From: Flavobacteriaceae bacterium
GTDB taxonomy: Bacteria > Bacteroidota > Bacteroidia > Flavobacteriales > Flavobacteriaceae
Reading direction: 5' to 3'
NCBI GenBank assembly: GCA_947461915.1
Contig: CANHNG010000107.1
Location: 1 to 6,313 of the forward strand
DNA: 6,313 nt
A program made the position numbers and the translations under genes. The notes beneath the pieces are model-generated. The model searched no databases. It saw nothing but the letters and a program-made list of their open reading frames with translations, and was not told where the DNA came from. This document shows positions 1 through 6,121 of this stretch, in pieces (within the stretch, counting starts at the first letter, position 1; each line of letters starts with the position of its first letter).

Positions 1-162
1 AAGGGATTATTAACAATACCAGTTGTTGTGAGGAAAAAATAGCGATTACCTTAAAAATGCACGCATAAAAAGGGGAAAAATTCAGCTTTGACCGTTTCTG
101 CTGGAAAAAGGAACTATAAAAAGAGAGAGAAAGCATTCCCACACCAAAGCAATTGGCCTCTT
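1..162. other. intergenic DNA at left edge, possible 3' end of a plus-strand gene
   Basis: No complete gene is visible here. Two plus-strand frames are open from the left edge. One reads KGLLTIPVVVRKK and stops at 40-42; the other stays open to a stop at 66-68. Either could be the last codons of a gene that begins outside the window and converges on the AraC-type gene, but neither tail is recognisable. No convincing hairpin plus T-run terminator was found on either strand in this stretch. Confidence 0.3.
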
Positions 163-1407
163 TTAGGAACGATTTTCTATATAGTCACTCGGTGTTTTTC
201 TGGTAACTTTTTTAAAGGAGCGAATAAAAGTAGAATAGGATTTAAATCCAACTTTTTCTCCAATACCTTCAATGGTTAATTGGTTGAATGTATCATCACT
301 CAAAATACGAATCGCATATGCTACTCTCAGGTTGTTGCGCCAGTTAGAAAAGGATTCTTTTTTAATGTTGTTAAAATAATAGGTCAAATGATGGGCAGGA
401 ATAGCTATTTCATCCGATATTTTACTTAAGCCACAGTCGAGCTGCAAATACGTTTGATTCTCGATGCTTTGCTCAAGGAGTTCCTCTATAGCGAGAACAT
501 AATCGGGAGAAAAAAGTTGGGGTTCAATCTTACTGCTACTCGGTTTTTGAAAGTCAGCCGCAGAGGGGTTTTCCTCTGAACCCCCTTTTATTTTTGCCGG
601 ACTGCCGGATACTTTAGCATCATTTTCCGCCAGGTTTCGGTGATCAAAAGGCAATCCGTACATGATGTGCGGAAAAAACATGACCATCGTATTGAGCAAA
701 ACATATACAATAGACGCAAAAAGCAACGCCCCACTGGCGCGATCTAAAAAAACAGATTTGTCGTCATAGAGCCACATATTAGCCATGGCAACCGTGAAAT
801 TAATGGTGATGACGGAGAAAATGCCCATAAAAAGTAACAACCACTTTTTAATAAGTTGGTATTGAGGCACCTTCTTGATGGGATTGTTTTTTGTTTTTCT
901 ATAACGCACTAACAGCACCCACAGACTGATGCTGTAAAAATAGGTATGCGCTACATTGAAAAGCTGGTCTAATTGATGGGGGATTATTTTGTTAATATGA
1001 AAAGGCGCCATGTCCCAATTTTCGGACAAGATATTGGCGGCAATAGATACTTTATAATCCCATCCGGAAAAAAAATAGGGAATGTAACCCAGAAAAGAAA
1101 TTCCAAAAAGGGCAAAATGCAAGTAATCGGTTTTGCTCAAGCGGCTGTTGTCCCTCAAAATACTTCTCACATAGAAAAAAGCAAAAGGGCCTATGAGATA
1201 AAAGAAGTAATGGGTGTTCGTGAAAAAGGCAATCCAGAAGAGGCTTTGTCCATAGAAAAACTGGAAGGTTTCCAGCAAGTACAAGGAAGCGAAAAACAGA
1301 AATCCTGCCAAATAACGGTTTGCGGTTCGGTATCCCTTATTGAAATACAGGATAAGCAAGGGCAAAAATAAGCCCGTTAAACAAATGTAGGCAACTATCG
1401 ATTTCAA
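163..1407 (-). CDS. membrane-anchored AraC-family transcriptional regulator (7-TM sensor plus C-terminal HTH)
   Basis: This 414-residue protein probably senses a signal at the inner membrane and binds DNA through its cytoplasmic tail. The first ~250 residues contain about seven hydrophobic segments (roughly 5-22, 31-50, 55-81, 96-114, 148-168, 188-208, 225-247). A polar linker follows at about 255-300. The C-terminus is an AraC/HTH_18 domain: first helix-turn-helix around 321-347 (LSKISDEIAIPAHHLTYYFN), second around 377-410 with the family signature IGEKVGFKSYSTFIRSFKK followed by TPSDYI. The start is TTG. No in-frame ATG or GTG lies between the upstream stop TAA (1437-1435) and this codon, the next Met is well inside the protein, and a promoter sits just upstream. 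Similar 7-TM AraC proteins are common in Bacteroidetes. The ligand and target genes cannot be told from sequence. It is monocistronic and faces away from the genes to its right. Confidence 0.9.
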   Translation of the reverse strand: MKSIVAYICLTGLFLPLLILYFNKGYRTANRYLAGFLFFASLYLLETFQFFYGQSLFWIAFFTNTHYFFYLIGPFAFFYVRSILRDNSRLSKTDYLHFALFGISFLGYIPYFFSGWDYKVSIAANILSENWDMAPFHINKIIPHQLDQLFNVAHTYFYSISLWVLLVRYRKTKNNPIKKVPQYQLIKKWLLLFMGIFSVITINFTVAMANMWLYDDKSVFLDRASGALLFASIVYVLLNTMVMFFPHIMYGLPFDHRNLAENDAKVSGSPAKIKGGSEENPSAADFQKPSSSKIEPQLFSPDYVLAIEELLEQSIENQTYLQLDCGLSKISDEIAIPAHHLTYYFNNIKKESFSNWRNNLRVAYAIRILSDDTFNQLTIEGIGEKVGFKSYSTFIRSFKKVTRKTPSDYIENRS

Positions 1408-1429
1408 ATCAGGGCAATTAAATGATGGC

Positions 1430-1460
1430 CAAAGTTAAAATATTAAACGATAAAAACAAA
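1430..1460 (-). promoter_or_regulatory. Bacteroidetes-type promoter of the AraC-family gene
   Basis: On the minus strand, TTTG (complement of 1457-1460) is followed after exactly 19 bases by TAACTTTG (complement of 1430-1437). This matches the Bacteroidetes -33/-7 consensus TTTG-N19-TAnnTTTG. Transcription would begin near 1423, leaving a leader of about 15 nt before the TTG start at 1407. The promoter lies just downstream of the 1479-1504 terminator, so the gene is insulated from upstream transcription. Confidence 0.7.
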
Positions 1461-1478
1461 TGGCGCATTTTGTATCCC

Positions 1479-1504
1479 AAAAAAAAGCCCCGCAATTGCA
1501 GGGC
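1479..1504 (-). terminator. rho-independent terminator, minus strand, with no intact gene upstream
   Basis: Read on the minus strand, GCCCTGC-AATT-GCGGGGC forms a 7-bp stem (one U-G pair) with a 4-nt loop, followed directly by eight T residues (complement of 1479-1486). This is a textbook intrinsic terminator. No intact minus-strand gene ends just upstream of it. The nearest one, the M1 peptidase, ends more than 1 kb away at 2570, beyond mazEF. It may be left over from a lost gene (see 1533-1563). Confidence 0.85.
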
Positions 1505-1532
1505 GTTGTTATCTATAAGAGTTTTAGGTACG

Positions 1533-1563
1533 CTATTTCAAGGCTTCCACTTTGGCTTTTACT
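1533..1563 (-). pseudogene. possible 3' remnant of a lost minus-strand gene
   Basis: On the minus strand, the bases next to the 1564-1691 repeat read VKAKVEALK and then stop TAG (1535-1533). The frame remains open into the repeat (KVPDFAER precedes it) until a stop about 100 nt further upstream, so no start or body survives. The stop sits about 30 nt before the strong terminator at 1504-1479, which is the usual arrangement for the end of a real gene. The lysine- and alanine-rich tail looks like an ordinary helical C-terminus, but the protein is not identifiable. Chance is possible, because part of this stretch may instead be a degenerate outer arm of the repeat. Confidence 0.3.
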
Positions 1564-1691
1564 CGCTCCGCAAAGTCTGGGACTTTGAGGATGTGTTTGT
1601 CAGTCTTTGACTGAAAAAAATTAAATAACACAAATCTAAATCGGTTAAAAACCGAAAGACCCTACCTCAAAGTCTTAGACTTTGCGGAGCG
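1564..1691. repeat. 128-bp inverted-repeat element, copy 1 (left of mazEF)
   Basis: The ends form a 27-bp imperfect inverted repeat matching at 25 of 27 positions (1564-1590 against 1665-1691), starting CGCTCCG and ending CGGAGCG. Inside are further hairpins: CAAAGTC-TGG-GACTTTG (1571-1587), CAGTC-TTT-GACTG (1601-1613) enclosed by TGTGTT/AACACA (1592-1597 with 1627-1632), TCGGTT-AAA-AACCGA (1641-1655), and CAAAGTC-TTA-GACTTTG (1668-1684). It has no coding capacity. It resembles a MITE or a REP/BIME-like palindromic repeat, but no matching transposase is in the window. A near-identical copy lies at 2388-2514 in the same orientation. About 45 bases to its right (1692-1740, containing AGCC...GGCT) have no counterpart at copy 2 and may be an extra arm of the same family. 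Confidence 0.85.
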
Positions 1692-1761
1692 AAGCCAGAA
1701 CTTCGGCTAGACGGAAGCTTGTCGGCAATTGAAGAGCGAAACTAAAAATCGTTGTAAATAA

Positions 1762-1799
1762 TTAGGAAGTTACATATAAAGTAATAACTTTGTAATTAC
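1762..1799 (+). promoter_or_regulatory. mazEF promoter and possible operator
   Basis: TAACTTTG at 1785-1792 matches the Bacteroidetes -7 box exactly. A weak -33 candidate (TTAG, 1762-1765) lies 19 bases upstream. The start codon at 1814 would give a leader of about 15 nt. The -7 box is covered by inverted repeats: GTAAT (1781-1785) with ATTAC (1795-1799), and AAGTT (1767-1771) with AACTT (1786-1790). MazE and MazEF complexes typically bind palindromes over their own promoter, so these are plausible operator half-sites, by analogy only. Confidence 0.5.
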
Positions 1800-1813
1800 T
1801 AAAAAAATATTTT

Positions 1814-2059
1814 ATGGACATTTCAGTAATCTCAATTGGAAACTCAAAAGGAATTCGTTTATCGAAAACAGTACTTGAAAAATATAATATAACTGACAAA
1901 GTTGAGCTCATTCTTGAGAAAGGTTATATTATTCTTAAACCCAAATCAGAAACAAGAAAGGATTGGGAAAAAGCATTCAAAAAAATGCACGAAAATGGAG
2001 AGGATCAATTGTTGATTAACGATGTCTTTGAAGAAGAAAATCTTGAAGAATGGATTTAA
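1814..2059 (+). CDS. mazE: MazE-like antitoxin (AbrB/SpoVT swapped-hairpin family)
   Basis: An 81-residue acidic protein that should neutralise the MazF encoded directly after it and repress their shared promoter. The N-terminal ~45 residues have the MazE/AbrB DNA-binding pattern: VISIGNSKGIRLSKTVLEKY, then a short strand region VELILEKGYIILKP. The C-terminal half (about 48-81) is charged and ends in an acidic stretch around DVFEEENLEEWI, as expected of the flexible tail that wraps around the toxin. The ATG lies ~22 nt after a consensus -7 box. The stop codon overlaps the start of the next gene by 10 nt, which points to translational coupling. The pair looks more AT-rich than its neighbours and is bracketed by direct repeats, in keeping with horizontal transfer. 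Confidence 0.9.
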   Translation: MDISVISIGNSKGIRLSKTVLEKYNITDKVELILEKGYIILKPKSETRKDWEKAFKKMHENGEDQLLINDVFEEENLEEWI

Positions 2060-2373
2060 AACAATATCAAATCGTTTTAGTGAATCTTGATCCAACTGTT
2101 GGTAGTGAAATAAAGAAAACGCGACCGTGTGTTGTTATTTCTCCAAACGAAATGAATAAATATTTACAAACAATTGTCGTTGCACCAATGACAAGCAGTT
2201 CAAAAACGTATCCCACAAGAGTTGCAATAAATCATGATACCAAAAAAGGCTGGATTGTGTTAGACCAAATCAGAACTGTTGATAGACAAAGAATAATCAA
2301 AGTTTTAGGAAATTTGAGTGAAAAAGAAACTGCAAAAGTAAAAGAAGTTTTACGTGAAACGTATGTGGATTAA
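2050..2373 (+). CDS. mazF: MazF-like endoribonuclease toxin (PemK family)
   Basis: A 107-residue protein of normal MazF length, predicted to cut mRNA at a short specific sequence and arrest growth when MazE is lost. Family motifs are in order: the N-terminal strand and loop VNLDPTVGSEIKKTRPCVVIS (about 11-31), VVAPMTSS (43-50), and GWIVLDQIRTVDRQRI near 67-82. The expected catalytic residues are present: Arg25 in KKTRP and Thr48 in APMTSS, at the same positions as in Bacillus subtilis MazF. The gene therefore looks functional. The ATG lies inside the last codons of mazE (10-nt overlap). Cleavage specificity cannot be read from sequence. The stop is 15 nt before the second repeat copy, whose hairpins might shape the mRNA 3' end, and the gene converges on the M1 peptidase. 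Confidence 0.93.
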   Translation: MDLKQYQIVLVNLDPTVGSEIKKTRPCVVISPNEMNKYLQTIVVAPMTSSSKTYPTRVAINHDTKKGWIVLDQIRTVDRQRIIKVLGNLSEKETAKVKEVLRETYVD

Positions 2374-2387
2374 TTAATAATAGCCCC

Positions 2388-2514
2388 CGCTGCGCAAAGT
2401 CTGTGACTTTGAGGATGTGTTTGTCAGTCTTTGACTGAAAAAAATAAATAGCACAAATCTAAATCGGTTAAAAACCGAAAGACCCTACCTCAAAGTCTTA
2501 GACTTTGCGGAGCG
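2388..2514. repeat. 127-bp inverted-repeat element, copy 2 (right of mazEF)
   Basis: By eye this differs from copy 1 (1564-1691) at four sites over ~128 bp: C to G in the left outer arm (2392), G to T in the first loop (2404), loss of one T after the A7 run (near 2444), and A to G at 2451. It has the same orientation, so the copies are direct repeats enclosing mazEF. The hairpins are kept: CAAAGTC-TGT-GACTTTG (2395-2411), CAAAGTC-TTA-GACTTTG (2491-2507) and CGGTT-AAA-AACCG. The change at 2451 turns a T-A pair into a T-G wobble in the TGTGTT (2416-2421)/AGCACA (2450-2455) stem, so pairing survives. It fills most of the space between the convergent mazF and M1 peptidase genes. Confidence 0.85.
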
Positions 2515-2569
2515 AATACTTTATAGGGATGAAGTTGTTTTTTTTGGCAACTGCAAATCATAAAAAAGG

Positions 2570-4207
2570 CTACAAACCTTCCATTTTCTTTACATCCACA
2601 TAAAAATCTTTAGCTACTTTGAGCATTATTTTTTTATGTTTGAACGAAAATTTAGTCCAGCCAACCTGAGGTTTCAGCCATTGTGCTTTACCGTTCAAAG
2701 TTACTTTTACGGGCATATTAAAACCGGAGACACAATTCGTCCATCGGTACGATAGCTCACTGTGCTTGAATTGATATTCGAATACAGGGATTCTGATATC
2801 CCTTAAATACTGGTCAAAAAACGGGCCCAAATCAAGACCAACTTCTTTACTCAAGAAATCTTCGATTTGTTTGCTGATGACAGTTTGGTGATAAAAAGTA
2901 CTGTTCAAACCTCTTAAAATAGCCCTCCATTTCTCGTCGTCATTCACGATTTGGCGTAGATTGTGCAACATATTGGCGCCTTTGTCATACATATCGGTAG
3001 ACCCGTCCTTGTTTACACCGTAAGTCCCAATAATAGGTTTGTCATTGCGGATATTTTTCCTTAAACCTCTCACATAGGCACTTCCTGCATCTTTGCCATA
3101 ATAGTATTCCACAAACAAATTTTCGGAATAGCAGGTAAAACTCTCGTGAATCCACATGTCGGCGATGTCCTTGTTGGTAATACTATTGGCAAACCATTCG
3201 TGTCCCGATTCATGAACAATAATAAAATCAAATTTCAATCCCCAACCCGAATCGCTACGGTCTCTGCCAGAATAGCCATTTTGATAGTCGTTACCATACG
3301 TAATACTGCTTTGATGTTCCATCCCTAAATAGGGGGCTTCAACCAGTTTATAACTGTCTTCATAAAAAGGATAAGGACCAAACCAATGTTCGAAAGCTTT
3401 GAGCATTCTTGGCACCTCTTTGAATTGGTTTTTTGCTTTGTCTAAATGGTCTCTCAATACATAATAATTGCAATCCAAGTCTCCCTTTTTCCCTTTAAAT
3501 ACCTCAGAAAATGACACATAATCACCTATGTTTATGTTCACGCCGTAATTGTTAATGGGATTTGACACATACCAATTAAAAGTTTTAGTTCCATCTTTCA
3601 AAGAAGTTACACTCTGCAAACGACCGTTGGAAACATCCGTCAAATTTTCGGGAACATTGACGCTAATGAGCATTTGGTCTACTTCGTCGTACATGTGGTC
3701 TTTGTTCGGCCACCAAACACTGGCGCCCAATCCTTGACACGATGAGGCGACAAACGGATTGCCGTTGGTATCTTTTTTCCAAGTAATTCCCCCATCCCAA
3801 GGTGGATTCACCGCGATTTTGGGCTTCCCTCCATAAAAAAGAGTAAGTTCTTTATTTTCTCCCGGGTTTTGCGACGCGATCAATTCAATAAAAAAAGCAT
3901 TCCCGTCCCTTTGATAGCTTAACTCTTTTCCTTCTTGGGTCACTTTGTATATTTCCAAAGGTTGTTGCAAGTCAATTTGCATCCGGTTATAAGAATTCAA
4001 AACTTTGTAGCGAATGGTATTGGACCCCGAAATGGTGCTGTCGGCAGGATTTACCTTGATGTCAAGATGGTAATAAGTGACGTCCCACCAAGCTCTTTCC
4101 TTAGTAATGCTTCCCCGCAAAGTATCCTGCTTCGTGAAAGTTTCTTGTGCCTCCCCAACTGCAAAAATTAAAAAGAAGCCAAAAGCAAAGTGCCAATATT
4201 TTTTCAT
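2570..4207 (-). CDS. secreted M1-family zinc metallopeptidase (short form)
   Basis: A 545-residue gluzincin, probably an exported aminopeptidase acting in the periplasm or at the cell surface. Residues 1-20 look like a signal peptide: MKKYW, a hydrophobic core FAFGFFLIFAV, then GEAQ. An N-terminal beta domain (about 40-230) precedes the catalytic domain. The zinc site is HESGH (His332, Glu333, His336) with the third ligand Glu355 in WIHE, exactly the HExxH-x18-E spacing. The substrate-anchoring motif is GMEH (295-298) rather than the classical GAMEN. Tyr407 in MYDKGANMLHNLR fits the catalytic tyrosine. The protein lacks the large C-terminal helical domain of the ~850-residue PepN type and ends with a short beta-rich segment. 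Its start is 61 nt beyond the hisIE stop with no recognisable promoter between, so it may be read from the his operon. Only a weak hairpin (AAGG/CCTT before a T-run) marks its 3' end. Confidence 0.92.
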   Translation of the reverse strand: MKKYWHFAFGFFLIFAVGEAQETFTKQDTLRGSITKERAWWDVTYYHLDIKVNPADSTISGSNTIRYKVLNSYNRMQIDLQQPLEIYKVTQEGKELSYQRDGNAFFIELIASQNPGENKELTLFYGGKPKIAVNPPWDGGITWKKDTNGNPFVASSCQGLGASVWWPNKDHMYDEVDQMLISVNVPENLTDVSNGRLQSVTSLKDGTKTFNWYVSNPINNYGVNINIGDYVSFSEVFKGKKGDLDCNYYVLRDHLDKAKNQFKEVPRMLKAFEHWFGPYPFYEDSYKLVEAPYLGMEHQSSITYGNDYQNGYSGRDRSDSGWGLKFDFIIVHESGHEWFANSITNKDIADMWIHESFTCYSENLFVEYYYGKDAGSAYVRGLRKNIRNDKPIIGTYGVNKDGSTDMYDKGANMLHNLRQIVNDDEKWRAILRGLNSTFYHQTVISKQIEDFLSKEVGLDLGPFFDQYLRDIRIPVFEYQFKHSELSYRWTNCVSGFNMPVKVTLNGKAQWLKPQVGWTKFSFKHKKIMLKVAKDFYVDVKKMEGL

Positions 4208-4268
4208 GATCGATTTGTTTTAATCACTATTTGGATTTACTTTTCGATAATTATTATTAAAGTTTCCT

Positions 4269-4868
4269 CTATTTCTGGCGACTTTTCAAAACGTCAACTA
4301 CGTCATTCAATTGAAATCCTTTGGCTTGCAACAAAATCAGGTAATGAAAAAGCAAGTCGGCACTTTCGTCTAAGAACAAATTGTCGTTGTCGTCTTTGGC
4401 TTCGATGACAACTTCTATTGCCTCCTCACCTACTTTTTGGGCAATTTTATTGATGCCTAACTTGAATAAAGAGGCCACATAACTTTTCTCGGAATCCGCA
4501 TTTTCTCTACGAACTTTAATTGTATTTTCTAATTTTGAAATAAATCCATACTCTTGATTGTTAGTCTCTTGCCAGCACGTATCTGAACCGGTATGGCAAG
4601 TTGGGCCTTCGGGCTTTACTTGTATCAAAAGCGTGTCATTGTCACAGTCGTTTTTGATGTCTACCAAATTTAAAAAGTGGCCACTTTCCTCGCCTTTGGT
4701 CCAAAGTCTTTGTTTGGAACGGCTATAAAAAGTAACTTTTTTGGTATCCAAGGTTTTTTGATAGGATTCCGCATTCATGTAACCCAGCATCAAAACGGTT
4801 TTGGTTTCGCTGTCCTGGATAATCGCCGGAATTAATCCGTGTGCACTTTTGGTAAAATCTATGTTCAT
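4269..4868 (-). CDS. hisIE: bifunctional phosphoribosyl-AMP cyclohydrolase / phosphoribosyl-ATP pyrophosphatase
   Basis: This cytoplasmic enzyme carries out steps 2 and 3 of histidine synthesis: the C-terminal domain hydrolyses PR-ATP to PR-AMP, and the N-terminal domain opens the adenine ring to give ProFAR. The HisI domain covers about 10-105 and has VLMLGYMN, FYSRSKQRLWTKGEESGH, the metal-binding DCDND (74-78) and the zinc cysteines Cys91 and Cys98 of PTCHTGSDTCW. The HisE domain covers about 110-199 and has the MazG-like helices with KVGEEAIEVVIEA (145-157) and DESADLLFHYLILL. At 199 residues it has the usual length for the fused protein. The start ATG (4868-4866) follows a spacer carrying a heptamer array (4876-4903). 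It is the last his gene here, after hisF, as in many Bacteroidetes his operons. Confidence 0.97.
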   Translation of the reverse strand: MNIDFTKSAHGLIPAIIQDSETKTVLMLGYMNAESYQKTLDTKKVTFYSRSKQRLWTKGEESGHFLNLVDIKNDCDNDTLLIQVKPEGPTCHTGSDTCWQETNNQEYGFISKLENTIKVRRENADSEKSYVASLFKLGINKIAQKVGEEAIEVVIEAKDDNDNLFLDESADLLFHYLILLQAKGFQLNDVVDVLKSRQK

Positions 4869-4875
4869 AATATAA

Positions 4876-4903
4876 AGTTAGAAGTTAGAAGTTAGAAGTT
4901 GGA
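4876..4903. repeat. tandem 7-nt array in the hisF-hisIE spacer
   Basis: Three exact copies of AGTTAGA (4876-4882, 4883-4889, 4890-4896) are followed by AGTTGGA (4897-4903). The rest of the spacer is also repetitive: GAAGT-ATAAA-ACTTC (4915-4929) can form a hairpin, and CGTATCT/CGTACCT-type units recur between 4929 and 4956, running into the last codons of hisF. Such short A/T-rich tandem arrays are prone to slippage. No gene or promoter was found in the spacer. Confidence 0.75.
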
Positions 4904-4942
4904 AGTACAGAGTTGAAGTATAAAACTTCGTATCTCGTACCT

Positions 4943-5698
4943 CTAAATTCGTACCTCAATTTTATTGTTTTTAAGTTCTCTTTTCAATGTTTTGATTTCA
5001 ATTTCCTTGAAATGAAATACGCTTGCCGCCAAGGCTGCATCTGATTTTCCTGCTACAAAGGTATCTACAAAATGTTGCATATTTCCCGCGCCACCAGAAG
5101 CAATTATGGGAATATTGACTAGTTCCGACAATGTCGCTAAAGCTTCATTGGCAAAACCATTTTTCGTCCCATCGTGATTCATTGAGGTAAACAAGATTTC
5201 TCCTGCCCCACGTTGTTCCACTTCTTGTGCCCAATCAAATAGTCTAATTGCTGTTGGCACCTTCCCTCCTACCAAATGCACCATCCACTCCCCGTCTATC
5301 TGCTTGGCGTCAATAGCAACAACCACACATTGACTTCCAAATTTCTGTGCCAAATCATTAATCAACTGCGGATTTTTAACTGCCGAAGAATTGATAGAAA
5401 CCTTGTCCGCTCCGTTTTGCAATAAAGCTTCCACATCCGAAACGGATGAAATTCCACCACCCACGGTAAACGGAATATTAATGGTTGCTGCGACTTTTCG
5501 AACCAAATCAATCAACGTACTTCTTCGTTCTTCCGTTGCCGAAATATCCAAAAAGACCAATTCATCCGCACCTTCATCCGAATAGATTTTGGCCAACTCC
5601 ACAGGATCACCAGCATCTCGCAAATCAACGAAATTGATACCTTTTACGGTTCGTCCGTTCTTAATATCAAGACAGGGTATGATTCTTTTTGTTAACAT
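4943..5698 (-). CDS. hisF: imidazole glycerol phosphate synthase, cyclase subunit HisF
   Basis: HisF is the (beta/alpha)8-barrel subunit that, with ammonia delivered by HisH, converts PRFAR to imidazole glycerol phosphate and AICAR, linking histidine and purine synthesis. The 251-residue length is normal. The opening [16 protein letters not shown] is diagnostic, and both catalytic aspartates are at the canonical positions: Asp11 (CLDIK) and Asp130 (VVAIDAK). Phosphate-binding loops are seen as VGGGIS (79-84), KVSINSSA (99-106), [12 protein letters not shown] and IIASGGAGN. The partner hisH is not in the window, but hisA lies upstream on the same strand. The start is ATG preceded by a T-rich stretch with no Shine-Dalgarno site. 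The spacer upstream is a heptamer array, and the gene is separated from hisA by the four-helix-bundle gene. Confidence 0.98.
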   Translation of the reverse strand: MLTKRIIPCLDIKNGRTVKGINFVDLRDAGDPVELAKIYSDEGADELVFLDISATEERRSTLIDLVRKVAATINIPFTVGGGISSVSDVEALLQNGADKVSINSSAVKNPQLINDLAQKFGSQCVVVAIDAKQIDGEWMVHLVGGKVPTAIRLFDWAQEVEQRGAGEILFTSMNHDGTKNGFANEALATLSELVNIPIIASGGAGNMQHFVDTFVAGKSDAALAASVFHFKEIEIKTLKRELKNNKIEVRI

Positions 5699-5712
5699 TT
5701 TTTTTAATTATG

Positions 5713-5761
5713 AAGTATTAAGGCGTAAGTATTAAGTGTTAATTATGAAGTAATAAGTTTT
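5713..5761. repeat. 7-nt array between hisF and the four-helix gene (left arm)
   Basis: Seven consecutive 7-nt units, each beginning AA, fit without gaps: AAGTATT, AAGGCGT, AAGTATT, AAGTGTT, AATTATG, AAGTAAT, AAGTTTT. The units are the reverse complement of those at 6142-6183 on the other side of the four-helix gene. The 16 bases at 5727-5742 are a perfect inverted match to 6151-6166. The array reaches the stop codon of the four-helix gene (5760-5762). Confidence 0.7.
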
Positions 5762-6119
5762 AAGGCTTTTTGATATTGTTTTTAGAGGTTATAATAATAC
5801 TTTTAATTAGTTTTAAGACTTCGACACCATCATTGTTTAAACTTGAAAATTCTTCGTTTGAGATGTAATTTGTTGCTTGCAAAAGCTCTAACCAATATAA
5901 AGTTTCATCTGCTTCCTTTTGAGAAATCCCTAGTTTGTGAATAAAGTCGGCTTTACTTTCGGCGTTTTTAGCTTCCCTTATATTTGCACCCACAGAAGTC
6001 CCAGAACGTAAAATTTGTTTGCTTATAACATATTCATTTCTAGAAACTAAGATTTTGTATAGATTTACAATTCTAATAGCAAAAGAAAAACTTTTTATTT
6101 TTATTACATCTTCACCCAT
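5760..6119 (-). CDS. four-helix-bundle protein of the 23S rRNA intervening-sequence (IVP/S23) family
   Basis: A 119-residue, mostly helical protein with the family signature: an N-terminal amphipathic helix with SFSFAIRIVNLYKIL (10-24), the core motif ILRSGTSVGANIREA (36-50), then KADFIHKLGISQKEADETLYWLELL (56-80) and a final helix at about 95-111. These features match the family first found in rRNA intervening sequences and now known scattered through bacterial genomes. The fold is a small bundle that forms oligomers and its cellular role is unknown. It has no enzymatic motif. Lying between hisA and hisF, it breaks the usual hisA-hisF adjacency and has no recognisable promoter of its own, so it is probably read through from hisA. 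Heptamer arrays in inverted orientation flank it on both sides, which suggests it arrived as a unit. A role in histidine synthesis is not indicated. Confidence 0.9.
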   Translation of the reverse strand: MGEDVIKIKSFSFAIRIVNLYKILVSRNEYVISKQILRSGTSVGANIREAKNAESKADFIHKLGISQKEADETLYWLELLQATNYISNEEFSSLNNDGVEVLKLIKSIIITSKNNIKKP

Positions 6120-6121
6120 AT

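Noticed and set aside
973..1371. Plus-strand 132-codon open frame antisense to the AraC-type gene
   Set aside because: It lies wholly inside the membrane domain of a well-supported gene and its translation has no family motif or hydrophobic pattern; it is a shadow frame.
1422..1610. Plus-strand 62-codon open frame
   Set aside because: It runs antisense through the AraC promoter, the minus-strand terminator and the repeat, has no recognisable protein features, and seems to be open by chance.
1601..1613. Hairpin CAGTC-TTT-GACTG followed by seven A residues as a terminator
   Set aside because: The T-run would precede rather than follow the hairpin on the minus strand, and on the plus strand it is an A-run, so neither direction gives an intrinsic terminator.
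1564..2514. Insertion sequence carrying mazEF
   Set aside because: No transposase gene is present and no clear target-site duplication was found next to either copy, so only repeats and a possible composite module are claimed.
2540..2580. Terminator for the M1 peptidase gene
   Set aside because: The only stem before the T-run is 4 bp (AAGG/CCTT) and overlaps the stop codon; too weak to list.
4876..4903. CRISPR array
   Set aside because: The units are 7 nt, directly abutting, without spacers or cas genes; this is a simple tandem repeat.
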